64,000 bases of DNA from Dyadobacter sandarakinus (GTDB lineage Bacteria; Bacteroidota; Bacteroidia; Cytophagales; Spirosomataceae). The stretch covers positions 5,575,001 to 5,639,000 of the forward strand of contig NZ_CP056775.1 in NCBI RefSeq assembly GCF_016894445.1, read 5' to 3'. The notes under the pieces were generated by a model. That model was not told the origin of the DNA, did no database searches, and saw nothing but the letters and a program-made list of their open reading frames with translations. Positions 1-8,620 of the stretch are shown piece after piece. Each line of letters begins with the position of its first letter. The first letter of the stretch is position 1. The translations under genes and the position numbers were made by a program.

Positions 1-1
1 C

Positions 2-916
2 CAGACAAACCCGAGCAAACCGAGCAAGCTGGCTGATAATGCGATAGGCGACTGGAATACTTTCCATATCACCATGATCGGGGACCGGGTGTCGGTGGAC
101 CTGAATGGAGAGAATGTTGTAGATAATGTGGTGCTGGAAAATTACTGGGACCGCAAGCTGCCCATTTTTGCAATGGAACAACTCGAACTGCAGGCGCACG
201 GCAACGTGATCAACTACCGCGATATCTATGTTCGTGAAATTGAGCGACCCAATCTTTTCACATTGTCTGATACCGAGAAAAAGGAGGGTTATAAAGTCCT
301 TTTCGATGGTACCAACATGTTTGAATGGGTTGGTAACAAAACCGATTACTTTATTGACAATGGTGTACTCACCGTCGATCCTAAAAAAGGCGGCAAGGGC
401 AACCTGTACACTAAAGACGAGTACAGTGACTTCGAGTACCGCTTCGAATTCCAGCTCACGCCCGGTGCAAACAATGGATTGGGCATCCGCACGCCCATGG
501 AGGGTGACGCGGCTTACGTAGGCGGCGCAGAGATCCAGATTCTGGACAATGATGCGGACATTTACAAGGATTTGCAGCCTTACCAGTATCACGGTTCGGC
601 TTACGGCATCATCCCGGCCAAAAGGGGGTTCTTAAAGCCCATGGGCGAGTGGAACTATGAGGAAGTACGCGTGCAGGGTTCCAAAATCAGGGTTACGCTC
701 AATGGTACCGTGATCCTCGACGGCGACCTGGCCGAAGCCAGCAAAAATGGCACGGCAGATCATAAAGAGCATCCGGGCCTTAGCCGTACCAGCGGGTACC
801 TGGGTTTTCTGGGACACGGCTCACCATTGAAATTCAGGAACATACGAATACTGGATCTTTCCAAAGTTCCGGTAACCGCTACGGCTTCGAAAGCAAAATC
901 GAAAAAGAAGAAATAA
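2..916 (+). CDS. DUF1080 (3-keto-disaccharide hydrolase-like) protein, 5' end outside window
   Basis: The frame is open to the left edge, so the protein is partial; 304 residues are visible. It has the tail of one DUF1080 concanavalin-like domain (GDWNTFHITM...VDLNGENV... YRDIYVREI) and then a complete second one, starting near GYKVLFDGTN and running to FRNIRILDL. The second carries the usual NGLGIRTP and AEIQILDN segments. Family members act outside the cytoplasm on oxidised sugars or bind carbohydrate. The C-terminus is a lysine-rich tail. The exact substrate cannot be read from the sequence. A strong terminator follows. The Gfo/Idh and TIM-barrel genes at 58.9-61.1 kb belong to the same kind of keto-sugar chemistry. 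Confidence 0.85.
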   Translation, partial: QTNPSKPSKLADNAIGDWNTFHITMIGDRVSVDLNGENVVDNVVLENYWDRKLPIFAMEQLELQAHGNVINYRDIYVREIERPNLFTLSDTEKKEGYKVLFDGTNMFEWVGNKTDYFIDNGVLTVDPKKGGKGNLYTKDEYSDFEYRFEFQLTPGANNGLGIRTPMEGDAAYVGGAEIQILDNDADIYKDLQPYQYHGSAYGIIPAKRGFLKPMGEWNYEEVRVQGSKIRVTLNGTVILDGDLAEASKNGTADHKEHPGLSRTSGYLGFLGHGSPLKFRNIRILDLSKVPVTATASKAKSKKKK

Positions 917-930
917 TCAGGAGCATCAGC

Positions 931-969
931 AAAAAGCGTCCCGGTCAGCTGACCGGGACGCTTTTTTTT
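931..969. terminator. Bidirectional intrinsic terminator between convergent genes
   Basis: A 36-nt perfect palindrome (AAAAAGCGTCCCGG and its complement, centred at 948/949) ends in a run of eight T. It sits between the stop of the DUF1080 gene (plus) and the stop of the NlpC/P60 gene (minus), so it can serve both. Confidence 0.9.
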
Positions 970-982
970 ATTTTATATAAAA

Positions 983-1600
983 TTAAAAAGGGCGCATGGC
1001 CTTAACAAACCGGCCTTTGAAATAACTGGAAAAAAGGTTGTCCTCCCGCACCCCTTTGGAGGTGGAAGCATGGATAAACATGATTTCCTGCCTGCTGACC
1101 ACGTCTGTGACAATGCCTGCATGGTTAACATACCCTTCCTTACCCGCCTCCGGTACAAAGAAAACCCAGTCGCCGGCCCGGAGATCCTCAATGCGATTGA
1201 TTTCCTGTCCGTATTCCGATTGCTGCCATGAGATGCGGGGTACTTTGACGCCGATCTCGGAGTAAACGGAACAGATCAGGCCTGAGCAGTCGATCCCGTC
1301 CTTGTCGTTTCCGCCGGAGCGGTACGGCGTGCCGGCGTACGTGCGCGCAACTTCCACCACTTTCGGAATATTTCTGGCCGGGGTGGTACCAGGACGTGTA
1401 TACGCAGGCCGGGAGGCAACAGCCGGTTTCCGGGCAGGTGGCCTGGCAGGCGGGCGGCGGGTGGTCGTACTCGGACGCCTGCGGGCGGTTGTTGGCCGGC
1501 TGTCAGGTGTTTTGCGGAGTGTGTCACAGGAGATCATGAGCAGGGAGCAGGTGAGAAGGAATAAAACGGCAAAATGGCGGGGTAAAATCTGCTTCTTCAT
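983..1600 (-). CDS. NlpC/P60 family cell-wall peptidase, lipoprotein
   Basis: 205 residues. The N-terminus is a signal with a lipobox ending at Cys25 (LLMISC), so the protein is expected to be lipid-anchored in the envelope. Residues about 28-75 are a low-complexity linker rich in Pro, Arg and Thr. The C-terminal NlpC/P60 domain shows the catalytic Cys105 (DCSG), His160 (NHAG) and His177 (IHAS). Such enzymes cut stem peptides of peptidoglycan between D-Glu and the diamino acid. I use the ATG at 1600; a GTG two codons upstream is possible. Transcribed alone, convergent with the DUF1080 gene. Confidence 0.9.
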   Translation of the reverse strand: MKKQILPRHFAVLFLLTCSLLMISCDTLRKTPDSRPTTARRRPSTTTRRPPARPPARKPAVASRPAYTRPGTTPARNIPKVVEVARTYAGTPYRSGGNDKDGIDCSGLICSVYSEIGVKVPRISWQQSEYGQEINRIEDLRAGDWVFFVPEAGKEGYVNHAGIVTDVVSRQEIMFIHASTSKGVREDNLFSSYFKGRFVKAMRPF

Positions 1601-1719
1601 GCGCACAAACTATGATACTGGAAAAATCCTGTTCAACTTATCTCCTGACAAATAACGCGCATTCCAATAAAAATAGTAAAAACCGGCAGCTGAATTATGC
1701 GTCTCACTGGCATTGTCAG

Positions 1720-1727
1720 TAGCTTTG
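1720..1727 (+). promoter_or_regulatory. Bacteroidota-type -7 box upstream of FAH-family gene
   Basis: TAGCTTTG matches the TAnnTTTG consensus exactly. Transcription would begin near 1733-1735, which supports the start at 1799 over the upstream in-frame ATG at 1697. I see no clear TTG -33 element at the right distance. Confidence 0.4.
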
Positions 1728-1798
1728 TGCTGGCTGTCATGGGGTTGGTAAACATCAGAATGCCGGCCTCAGCATTTCTCCATTACACGTTTTTACAG

Positions 1799-2410
1799 AT
1801 GAAAATTATTTGTGTAGGCCGCAATTACGCGGATCATATCGCCGAGCTGAACAATGCAAAACCTGATGCGCCGGTCATTTTCATGAAGCCTGATACCGCG
1901 CTGCTGCCTCTGGGCGATGCATTTTACTATCCCGACTTTTCTAAGGATGTGCACCACGAAGTAGAGCTTGTCGTCAGGATCAATAAGGTAGGGAAGAACA
2001 TTGAAGAAAAGTTTGCGCATAAATATTACAGTGAAATCGGCATTGGTATCGACTTTACCGCCCGCGACCTGCAATCAGAGCTCAAAGGAAAAGGCCTTCC
2101 CTGGGAGCTAGCCAAGGGATTCAACGGTTCGGCGCCCGTATCGGGCTTTGTACCGGTAACTGATTATGACGATATCCAGAACATTAGTTTCAGCCTGGAT
2201 GTAAATGGTGAAACCCGGCAGAGCGGCAATGCTTCCATGATGCTTTACAGGATCAACTACCTGATCGCTTTCGTTTCCCGGTACTTTACCCTGAAAACCG
2301 GTGACCTGATTTTTACAGGTACGCCCAAAGGTGTGGCTCCGGTGCAGCCGGGCGATCACCTCACCGCATTTATCGAGGGCAAAAAAATGCTTGAATTTCA
2401 CGTTAAATAA
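1799..2410 (+). CDS. Fumarylacetoacetate hydrolase (FAH) family protein, acylpyruvase-like
   Basis: 203 residues, the length of the short FAH enzymes that hydrolyse acylpyruvates or decarboxylate oxaloacetate in the cytoplasm. The start MKIICVGRNYADH is typical of the family. Metal ligands are visible: the two Glu in HHEVELVV and the Asp in GIDFTARDLQ, followed by the substrate-loop Lys in ELAKGFNGSAP. The C-terminal part has the conserved GDLIFTGTPKGV. An upstream in-frame ATG (1697) would add 34 residues that do not resemble the family. The specific substrate is not determined by sequence. Confidence 0.88.
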   Translation: MKIICVGRNYADHIAELNNAKPDAPVIFMKPDTALLPLGDAFYYPDFSKDVHHEVELVVRINKVGKNIEEKFAHKYYSEIGIGIDFTARDLQSELKGKGLPWELAKGFNGSAPVSGFVPVTDYDDIQNISFSLDVNGETRQSGNASMMLYRINYLIAFVSRYFTLKTGDLIFTGTPKGVAPVQPGDHLTAFIEGKKMLEFHVK

Positions 2411-2455
2411 TCCTCTTTCCCGGCAGTCGCCATTTTATCATTGTTTTTGTTTTAC

Positions 2456-4414
2456 ATGAGTCAACAGCGCTGGACCCGCATTCGCTTCGTTCTTCTGATC
2501 CTTCTTTTCCTGACCGGCAGCCGACTTTTTGCCCAGACACAGACCTATCCCAAGGGTTATTACCAGTTTCCGATCCGGCCGGGACTGCCCAACTCGCTGG
2601 CGGGCGGACTGGGGGATTTGCGTTCCAATCATTTTCATGCCGGTTTGGATATCCGTACCCAGCAGCGTGAAGGCCTGCCTGTGTATGCCGCCGCCGAAGG
2701 TTACGTGTACAAAGTAGCCGTGCAGCGCTCGGGTTATGGAAATGTGATTTACCTGCGGCACCCCAATGGGCAAACCACCGTGTACGGGCATTTGCTGAAA
2801 TTCAGCGGACCACTGGGTGATTACGTGCGGCAGGAGCAATATAAAAAGCATACTTCCGAAATCGAGCTTTTGCCGGATGCGGGAAAGTTTGCATACAGGA
2901 AAGGGGAGGTGATTGCATTGTCGGGTAACACCGGCGGTTCGGCCGGGCCGCACCTGCATTTTGAAGTACGTGATTCCAAAGACAACTTTCTGAATCCATT
3001 GTATTTCGGTTTCAAAGAAATTACCGACGTGACGCCGCCGAAGTTTGTGAACCTGGCAATACGGCCGCTGGACATCAATGGGCGTGTGAACGGGCAGTTT
3101 GACCGCGTGGTATATCCGGCGATTAAAGTGAAAGAAGATGCTTACCGCCTGGCCGATACCATTACTGCCACTGGCATAACCGGCCTCGATCTGGTCGCTC
3201 ATGACCAAATGACCGGCACGGGCTTCCGGTACGGGCTGCAATGCATTGAAATCAGGATGGATGGAAACGAGCTGTTTTCTTACAGTATGGAGATCTTCCC
3301 CAATGCGGCCACGCGCGACTACAATAACCTGATCGACTACGAAACCGAGCAAAGGACCGGACAGCGGTATCTGAAGTGCTACGTTCCTGACGGTAATAAC
3401 TTTAATTTATATAAAACAGACCTTTACAAAGGCAAGCTCAATATCACGGATACGCTTGTCCACGAAGTGCGTATCCGTATTTCGGATTCATACGAAAATG
3501 CTTCTGAGCTGAAATTCTGGGTGAAGGGAGAGAAAAAAGGAGCAGAGCTGCCGGTTTTTGACACCGAGGTTAATCCTGAATATGTGCAGTCGGAAGTGCG
3601 GGAAAATAATCTGGTGGTGAAAGCCAGATATTACCGCAGCTCCCTGCCGGTAGCGACCTTCTACACGGGCGGAAAAGAAGTAAAGCAAAAACCTGACTAC
3701 TTCGGAAATGAGTCGGCGGTGTTCCTGACCGACCTTCGCGAATATATCCCGGACTCCGTGCGTGTGGGAAATACTACCATCCGGACTTACCTGCGAAGCC
3801 AGGTTTTACCCGGCGTACCGGTTACGTACAAGGCCGAAAAATGGTCGGCTGATTTCGGCAATGAGAGTTTGTTTGATACTTTGTTCCTTGCAGGACAGCA
3901 AACATTCAATGCCATCACTATCAACAACCGCGGTACGGCATTAAAGGATTTCATCACCGTTACTTACCAGCCCGAAAAAATTCCTGATAATAAGGACCAT
4001 GCATTTGTATACCGGTACCTCGACGGGTACTACCGGTTTGTGGGCGGACAATGGGACGAGGACGTGATCCGCTTTGAGACGCGCGAACTGGGCACGTTTG
4101 TTGTACAGGCTGATACAGTCGCGCCCAAAGTCAGGCTGACTGAGCACAGTACCAGGTACATCCGCGGCTTCATCAGCGATGCCATGTCCGGCATTGATCA
4201 TTTCAAAGCATTGGTAAATGGTGAGTGGGTATTGCTGAATTATGATTTCAAGAAAGGCTTAATATGGTCGGAAAAGCTGGATGAGGCCCGTCCGTTTGAA
4301 GGTGAGCTGGTACTGGAAGTGACCGACAGGGCGGGAAATAGTACTATCTTGCGAACAGAACTGACGGATCCTGTTGTTGTTAAAAAAAGCAATGTGAAAC
4401 GTAAAAGAAAATAG
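2456..4414 (+). CDS. M23 family metallopeptidase (LytM-type endopeptidase)
   Basis: 652 residues. It has a signal peptide (hydrophobic stretch about 10-24, cut after LFA). The LytM domain lies at about 45-180 with zinc ligands His61 and Asp65 (HFHAGLD), His112 (YGH) and the HxH His166/His168 (GPHLHFEV). These enzymes cleave peptide cross-links in peptidoglycan. The remaining 450 residues look like beta-rich accessory domains with no name I recognise; they end in a basic KKSNVKRKRK tail. The ATG at 2456 is used because the in-frame extension to 2441 begins with TTG. One base separates its stop from bcp, so the two are co-transcribed. Confidence 0.9.
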   Translation: MSQQRWTRIRFVLLILLFLTGSRLFAQTQTYPKGYYQFPIRPGLPNSLAGGLGDLRSNHFHAGLDIRTQQREGLPVYAAAEGYVYKVAVQRSGYGNVIYLRHPNGQTTVYGHLLKFSGPLGDYVRQEQYKKHTSEIELLPDAGKFAYRKGEVIALSGNTGGSAGPHLHFEVRDSKDNFLNPLYFGFKEITDVTPPKFVNLAIRPLDINGRVNGQFDRVVYPAIKVKEDAYRLADTITATGITGLDLVAHDQMTGTGFRYGLQCIEIRMDGNELFSYSMEIFPNAATRDYNNLIDYETEQRTGQRYLKCYVPDGNNFNLYKTDLYKGKLNITDTLVHEVRIRISDSYENASELKFWVKGEKKGAELPVFDTEVNPEYVQSEVRENNLVVKARYYRSSLPVATFYTGGKEVKQKPDYFGNESAVFLTDLREYIPDSVRVGNTTIRTYLRSQVLPGVPVTYKAEKWSADFGNESLFDTLFLAGQQTFNAITINNRGTALKDFITVTYQPEKIPDNKDHAFVYRYLDGYYRFVGGQWDEDVIRFETRELGTFVVQADTVAPKVRLTEHSTRYIRGFISDAMSGIDHFKALVNGEWVLLNYDFKKGLIWSEKLDEARPFEGELVLEVTDRAGNSTILRTELTDPVVVKKSNVKRKRK

Positions 4415-4415
4415 C

Positions 4416-4874
4416 ATGAGTCTCAATGTTGGTGATATAGCACCCGATTTTACAACCACCGATCAGGATGGGAATGAGGTAAAACTTTCCGCGTTCAAAG
4501 GAGAAAAAGTGATTTTGTACTTTTATCCCAAAGACGATACCCCGGGCTGTACTGCCCAGGCATGTAACCTGAGAGACAATTATGACCTGCTGCTCAGCAA
4601 AGGATACAAAGTGCTGGGTGTGAGTGCGGACGATCATAAGTCGCACATCAAGTTCAGGAAAAAGTATAACCTGCCATTTCCGCTGCTGATTGATACCGAT
4701 CACCAGATCGTGGAAGCATATGGTGTATGGACTGAAAAAACGACGTTTGGCCATAAATATATGGGCATCATACGCACTACATTTGTGATCAGCGGGGAAG
4801 GCATGATCGAGGAGATCATCCAGAAAGTAGATACCGAGCATCACACCGATCAAATTGTAAGTAAAAGTGAATAA
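4416..4874 (+). CDS. bcp: Thioredoxin-dependent peroxiredoxin, Bcp/PrxQ type
   Basis: 152 residues, full length for the family. It reduces hydrogen peroxide and organic peroxides in the cytoplasm using thioredoxin. The peroxidatic Cys45 lies in DDTPGCTAQACNLRD, with the resolving Cys50 five residues later, the arrangement of atypical two-Cys PrxQ enzymes. The start is fixed by MSLNVGDIAPDF. It begins one base after the M23 peptidase stop. Confidence 0.95.
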   Translation: MSLNVGDIAPDFTTTDQDGNEVKLSAFKGEKVILYFYPKDDTPGCTAQACNLRDNYDLLLSKGYKVLGVSADDHKSHIKFRKKYNLPFPLLIDTDHQIVEAYGVWTEKTTFGHKYMGIIRTTFVISGEGMIEEIIQKVDTEHHTDQIVSKSE

Positions 4875-4966
4875 TAAACAGTCATGTTGACGGGCTGTTT
4901 ATTTGCAGATTCACAGGTTGGTTGGCGCATCGCCTGTTTAGCATATCCAATAGAAAACAGAAACAA

Positions 4967-5824
4967 ATGGAAATTGAACAATTAGAGAAAATTGCATCCC
5001 AGGTTCGCCGGGACATCGTCCGGATGGTGCATGGCTGCCAGTCAGGGCACCCTGGTGGTTCGCTGGGCTGTACCGAGTTATTCGTAGCACTCTATTTCGA
5101 ACGTCTGAAACTGAAAGAGCAGGACGGTAAGCCTGTATTTGATATGAACGGAAAGGATGAGGATATTTTTTTCCTCTCCAACGGTCACATTTCGCCGGTT
5201 TGGTACAGTACGCTTGCACGGCGCGGGTACTTCCCGGTTTCTGAACTGGCTACTTTCCGCAAGCTTGATTCGAGGCTGCAGGGACACCCTACCACGCATG
5301 AGCATCTTGAAGGTATCCGTATCGCATCGGGCTCACTGGGTCAGGGACTTTCGGTAGCACTGGGTGCAGCCACCGCCAAAAAGCTCAACAACGACAAAGG
5401 ACACATCTTTGTACTGATGGGCGACGGCGAGCAGCAGGAGGGACAGGTTTGGGAAGCAGCCGGTTTTGCACCGCATCACCAGATCGACAACCTGGTTGCG
5501 ATCATTGACCTGAACGGCCAGCAGATCGACGGACCGACCGTTAAAGTAATGAACAACCGTGATTTGGGTGCCAAGTATGAGGCATTCGGGTGGGAAGTGA
5601 TTTCCATTGAAGAGGGCAATGATATGGCCGCGGTACTGAAAGGCCTTTACGAGGCACAAAGCCGCCTTGGTCACGGTCGTCCTATTCTTATCCTGCTGCA
5701 TACCGGCATGGGCTTTGGCGTGGACTTCATGATGGGAAGCCATAAGTGGCACGGCGTAGCACCTAATGATGAGCAGCTTGCTGCCGCGCTGGGTCAGCTG
5801 GAAGAATCACTGGGTGACTATTAA
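4967..5824 (+). CDS. Transketolase, N-terminal (thiamine diphosphate-binding) subunit
   Basis: 285 residues covering the first half of transketolase: SGHPGGSLG, then the cofactor motif GDGEQQEGQVWEA with the downstream DLNGQQIDG. With the next gene it forms a split transketolase that moves two-carbon ketol groups in the non-oxidative pentose phosphate pathway. The start at MEIEQLEKIASQ matches the family; the in-frame extension to 4922 starts with TTG and looks non-coding. Confidence 0.93.
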   Translation: MEIEQLEKIASQVRRDIVRMVHGCQSGHPGGSLGCTELFVALYFERLKLKEQDGKPVFDMNGKDEDIFFLSNGHISPVWYSTLARRGYFPVSELATFRKLDSRLQGHPTTHEHLEGIRIASGSLGQGLSVALGAATAKKLNNDKGHIFVLMGDGEQQEGQVWEAAGFAPHHQIDNLVAIIDLNGQQIDGPTVKVMNNRDLGAKYEAFGWEVISIEEGNDMAAVLKGLYEAQSRLGHGRPILILLHTGMGFGVDFMMGSHKWHGVAPNDEQLAAALGQLEESLGDY

Positions 5825-5869
5825 GCGGCCCAAGGCTCACGGTTTTATCAAAATATTGAACATCCTACA

Positions 5870-6826
5870 ATGAAAAAATACACTTTCACCGAAAAGAAAG
5901 ATACCCGCTCAGGCTTTGGTGCCGGCATGCACGAGCTCGGTCAGAAAAACCCTGATGTGGTGGCACTTTGTGCCGACCTCGTGGGCTCGCTCAAACTGGA
6001 AGCATTTATCAAGGAAAATCCTGATCGCTTCATTCAGTGCGGTATTTCGGAAGCAAACATGATCGGCGTTTCGGCTGGTCTGACGATCGGCGGTAAAATT
6101 CCGTTTGCAAGTACATTTGCGAACTTTGCAACCGGCCGTGTATATGACCAGATCCGCCAGAGCGTTGCATACTCGAATAAAAATGTAAAAATATGCGCTT
6201 CCCACGCCGGCCTTACGCTGGGTGAGGATGGTGCTACCCACCAGATTCTGGAAGACCTGGGCATGATGAAAATGCTGCCGGGTATGACCGTGATCAACCC
6301 TTGTGACTACAACCAGACCAAAGCTGCTACCATCGCGATTGCAGATTATGACGGCCCGGTTTACCTGCGCTTCGGACGGCCGGTAATTCCTATTTTTACC
6401 CCCGCTGACCAGAAGTTCGAAATTGGTAAAGCATGGATGGTAAACGAAGGTGCGGATGTAACGATCATCGCAACAGGCCACATGGTTTGGGAAGCTATCC
6501 AGGCCGGAGAGCAACTTGAAGCGGAAGGCATTGATGCAGAAATCATTAATATCCACACGATCAAGCCATTTGATGAAGAGGCAGTTCTGAAGTCGGTTAC
6601 CAAAACAGGCTGCGTAGTTACTGCCGAGGAGCACAACCGCATTGGCGGACTAGGCGACAGCGTTGCACAGGCACTGGTGAAAAGCCAGCTGGCACCTCAG
6701 GAGTATGTAGCCGTTAACGATAGTTTCGGCGAAAGCGGTACCCCGGCCCAGCTGATGGAAAAGTACGGACTTACTGCCAAACATATTGTTGAAGCAGCCA
6801 AACGCGCCATTGCCCGCAAGTCCTGA
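5870..6826 (+). CDS. Transketolase, C-terminal subunit
   Basis: 318 residues holding the pyrimidine-binding and C-terminal domains of transketolase. Family signatures include QCGISEANMIGVSAGL, the phosphate/substrate segment SHAGLTLGEDGATHQ, and PVYLRFGRPV. It lies 45 bp after the N-terminal subunit on the same strand, so the two are an operon. Split transketolases are common in Bacteroidota and in archaea. A hairpin follows at 6858-6897. Confidence 0.93.
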   Translation: MKKYTFTEKKDTRSGFGAGMHELGQKNPDVVALCADLVGSLKLEAFIKENPDRFIQCGISEANMIGVSAGLTIGGKIPFASTFANFATGRVYDQIRQSVAYSNKNVKICASHAGLTLGEDGATHQILEDLGMMKMLPGMTVINPCDYNQTKAATIAIADYDGPVYLRFGRPVIPIFTPADQKFEIGKAWMVNEGADVTIIATGHMVWEAIQAGEQLEAEGIDAEIINIHTIKPFDEEAVLKSVTKTGCVVTAEEHNRIGGLGDSVAQALVKSQLAPQEYVAVNDSFGESGTPAQLMEKYGLTAKHIVEAAKRAIARKS

Positions 6827-6857
6827 TTGCCAGGATAGCAGAAAAAAGAAATACCTG

Positions 6858-6897
6858 AGTCCTGCACGAGCAAGCGTTTTTTGCACCGTGCAGGACT
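6858..6897. terminator. Hairpin after the transketolase pair
   Basis: AGTCCTGCAC (6858-6867) pairs perfectly with GTGCAGGACT (6888-6897) across a 20-nt loop, followed by an AT-rich stretch rather than a clean T-run. A likely but not ideal transcription end. Confidence 0.5.
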
Positions 6898-7015
6898 TAA
6901 TTTATTTGGCGTGGACTGGAAAATGAATTATTATTGGTTTGCGTTGATTCCGGATTAGGAAGCTGCGGCGCTACCAGCCGTCGCCTGAAATCCGTTATCA
7001 GGTTTCTTGTTTTAA

Positions 7016-7558
7016 ATGTCCGACGAAGAGTTACTATCCCTTTTTGAGAATCCCGAAACGCGCAGGAACGCTTTCAATCAGCTGGTGCGTAAGTATCAGC
7101 AGAAGGTGTATTGGCTGGTGAGGAAGATGGTGGTTGACCATGATGATGCCAATGATATTACCCAGGACGTATTCATTAAAGCCTGGACCGCGCTCGACAA
7201 TTTTAGGGGAGATTCCAAGCTTTATACCTGGCTGTACAGGATCGCGAGCAATGAGGCCATCAACTTTCTCAACAAAAAGCGGAAGCGTTTTTTTGTGCCG
7301 ATTTTTGATGTTGAAAATGACCTGAGCGAAAAGCTGGAAGCTGACCCGGTACTGAGCGGAGATACCGTACAGCTCAAATTACAGAAAGCCCTGCTCAAAC
7401 TTCCCGAAAAACAGCGGCTTGTTTTTAACCTCAAATATTTTGAAGAACTGCCGTATGAGGAAATATCCGAAATTACCGGGACTTCTGTGGGTGCGCTCAA
7501 AGCTTCCTACCACTGGGCGACCAAAAAAATAGAGGACTTTTTAAATGAAACGGATTAA
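7016..7558 (+). CDS. ECF (sigma-70 family) RNA polymerase sigma factor
   Basis: 180 residues. Region 2 is clear (DANDITQDVFIKAWTALDNF, then YTWLYRIASNEAINFL) and region 4 helix-turn-helix is at the end (KLPEKQRLVFNLKYFEELPYEE ISEITGTSVGALKASYHWA, read with a break). It would direct RNA polymerase to a stress or envelope regulon. The next two genes on the same strand encode a single-span membrane protein and a periplasmic Spy-like protein, an arrangement that suggests they control its activity. No regions 1 or 3, as expected for the ECF group. Confidence 0.92.
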   Translation: MSDEELLSLFENPETRRNAFNQLVRKYQQKVYWLVRKMVVDHDDANDITQDVFIKAWTALDNFRGDSKLYTWLYRIASNEAINFLNKKRKRFFVPIFDVENDLSEKLEADPVLSGDTVQLKLQKALLKLPEKQRLVFNLKYFEELPYEEISEITGTSVGALKASYHWATKKIEDFLNETD

Positions 7559-7611
7559 ACTATTTGTACGCAGCAAAGTCAAATACCTGAAAGTTAAGGA
7601 TACACATATCA

Positions 7612-8052
7612 ATGGATAAGAAACGTATAAGGTTGGATGATCTGAAAAAAGAGGTGCCGTTTTCGGTTCCTGAGGGATATTTTGAATCCCTGCCTCAGCT
7701 CATTCAATCAAGAATTCCCGCGGAGCCTGCCCGTAAACCCGTTATGGGCTGGTCGTGGCAGCGGTCATTGGGGCTTGTATCAGCCATGGCATTGATCCTT
7801 GTGCTGATTTGGGTAACGGTACCGGAGCGCCAGGGTTCGCTGGGGCAGGAGCCCCTGAGCGGCATCAGCGATGCATCAATTGTGGACTATCTGGAAGATC
7901 AGAACATCAGCTACTATGATCTGAGTGAGCATAAAGTAGTACAGAAAGCATTTGATACGGACTCAACCATGCTTTATTACCTGGATGACCTGGACGACGA
8001 AGTGCTTCGCCAGCAATTACAGGAAACAATCCCATTATCAGAGACCATCTGA
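7612..8052 (+). CDS. Single-span membrane protein, possible anti-sigma partner
   Basis: 146 residues of no family I can name. A short cytoplasmic N-terminus (about 1-48, with the pattern VPFSVPEGYFESLP) precedes one hydrophobic span at about 50-70, then an acidic extracytoplasmic part with DYLEDQNISYYDL. It sits 53 bp after an ECF sigma factor. That position and topology fit an anti-sigma or sigma-linked membrane protein, but there is no zinc anti-sigma HxxxCxxC motif. The function is inferred from context only. Confidence 0.7.
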   Translation: MDKKRIRLDDLKKEVPFSVPEGYFESLPQLIQSRIPAEPARKPVMGWSWQRSLGLVSAMALILVLIWVTVPERQGSLGQEPLSGISDASIVDYLEDQNISYYDLSEHKVVQKAFDTDSTMLYYLDDLDDEVLRQQLQETIPLSETI

Positions 8053-8070
8053 CCCTAACATTTAACCGAA

Positions 8071-8529
8071 ATGAAATCGAATACCATTTACCGGCACCGG
8101 ACTGCAGTACTGTTGATCGTCGCACTCCTGCTTTCAGTTACCTGTACTTTTGCACAGCGGCGCTCCGAGGAAGAGATCAAGAGAATTCAGGATGCCAAGG
8201 TGGCTATTATTACCAACCGCCTGAATCTGACGCAGGAGCAATCCGCGGGTTTTTGGCCGGTGTATAACGAATATGCCCAGAAGAGACGTGAAATTCACCG
8301 GGAGCAGCGCAAGATTATGAGTGACCGCAAGGCTGATGGCAAGACGGATGATCAGGTACTAGGCAACCTGAAAGAAGTGCAGGCATTGCGGCAGGAGGAG
8401 CTGGATCTTGAAAAAGAATACCAAAACAAATTTCTCAAAGTAATTACCGCAGCCCAGGTCATTGAGCTATATAAAGCCGAGCGAACTTTCAACGATATGC
8501 TCCTGCAAAGGTTGAAACAGAAAAACTGA
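8071..8529 (+). CDS. Spy/CpxP-like periplasmic protein (ECF sigma sensor type)
   Basis: 152 residues. A signal peptide (hydrophobic at about 12-25, cut after TFA) leads a mature helical, highly charged protein. It carries an LTxxQ-like element, NLTQEQSAGFWPVYNEY, as in the Spy/CpxP/CnrX group, which binds misfolded proteins or metals in the periplasm. The gene is 18 bp after the membrane protein and third in the sigma-factor operon, so it may be the sensing arm. A strong terminator follows. Confidence 0.8.
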   Translation: MKSNTIYRHRTAVLLIVALLLSVTCTFAQRRSEEEIKRIQDAKVAIITNRLNLTQEQSAGFWPVYNEYAQKRREIHREQRKIMSDRKADGKTDDQVLGNLKEVQALRQEELDLEKEYQNKFLKVITAAQVIELYKAERTFNDMLLQRLKQKN

Positions 8530-8561
8530 TCGCTGACCGGCTGCATTGATTAGAAAATGAT

Positions 8562-8590
8562 AATCCCACGTCTGATTCAAACGTGGGATT
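8562..8590. terminator. Bidirectional terminator between sigma operon and SulP gene
   Basis: AATCCCACGT (8562-8571) and ACGTGGGATT (8581-8590) form a perfect 10-bp stem with a 9-nt loop, followed by TATTATTTAT. It lies between the plus-strand sigma operon and the minus-strand transporter gene. Confidence 0.8.
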
Positions 8591-8620
8591 TATTATTTAT
8601 ACTCAAATGGAAAAACTATT

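Noticed and set aside
2438-3352. Open frame of 304 codons on the minus strand inside the M23 peptidase gene
   Set aside because: Antisense shadow; the plus strand holds clear catalytic motifs and the minus product has no family features.
5909-6634. Open frame of 241 codons antisense to the transketolase C-terminal gene
   Set aside because: Shadow of a highly conserved enzyme gene.
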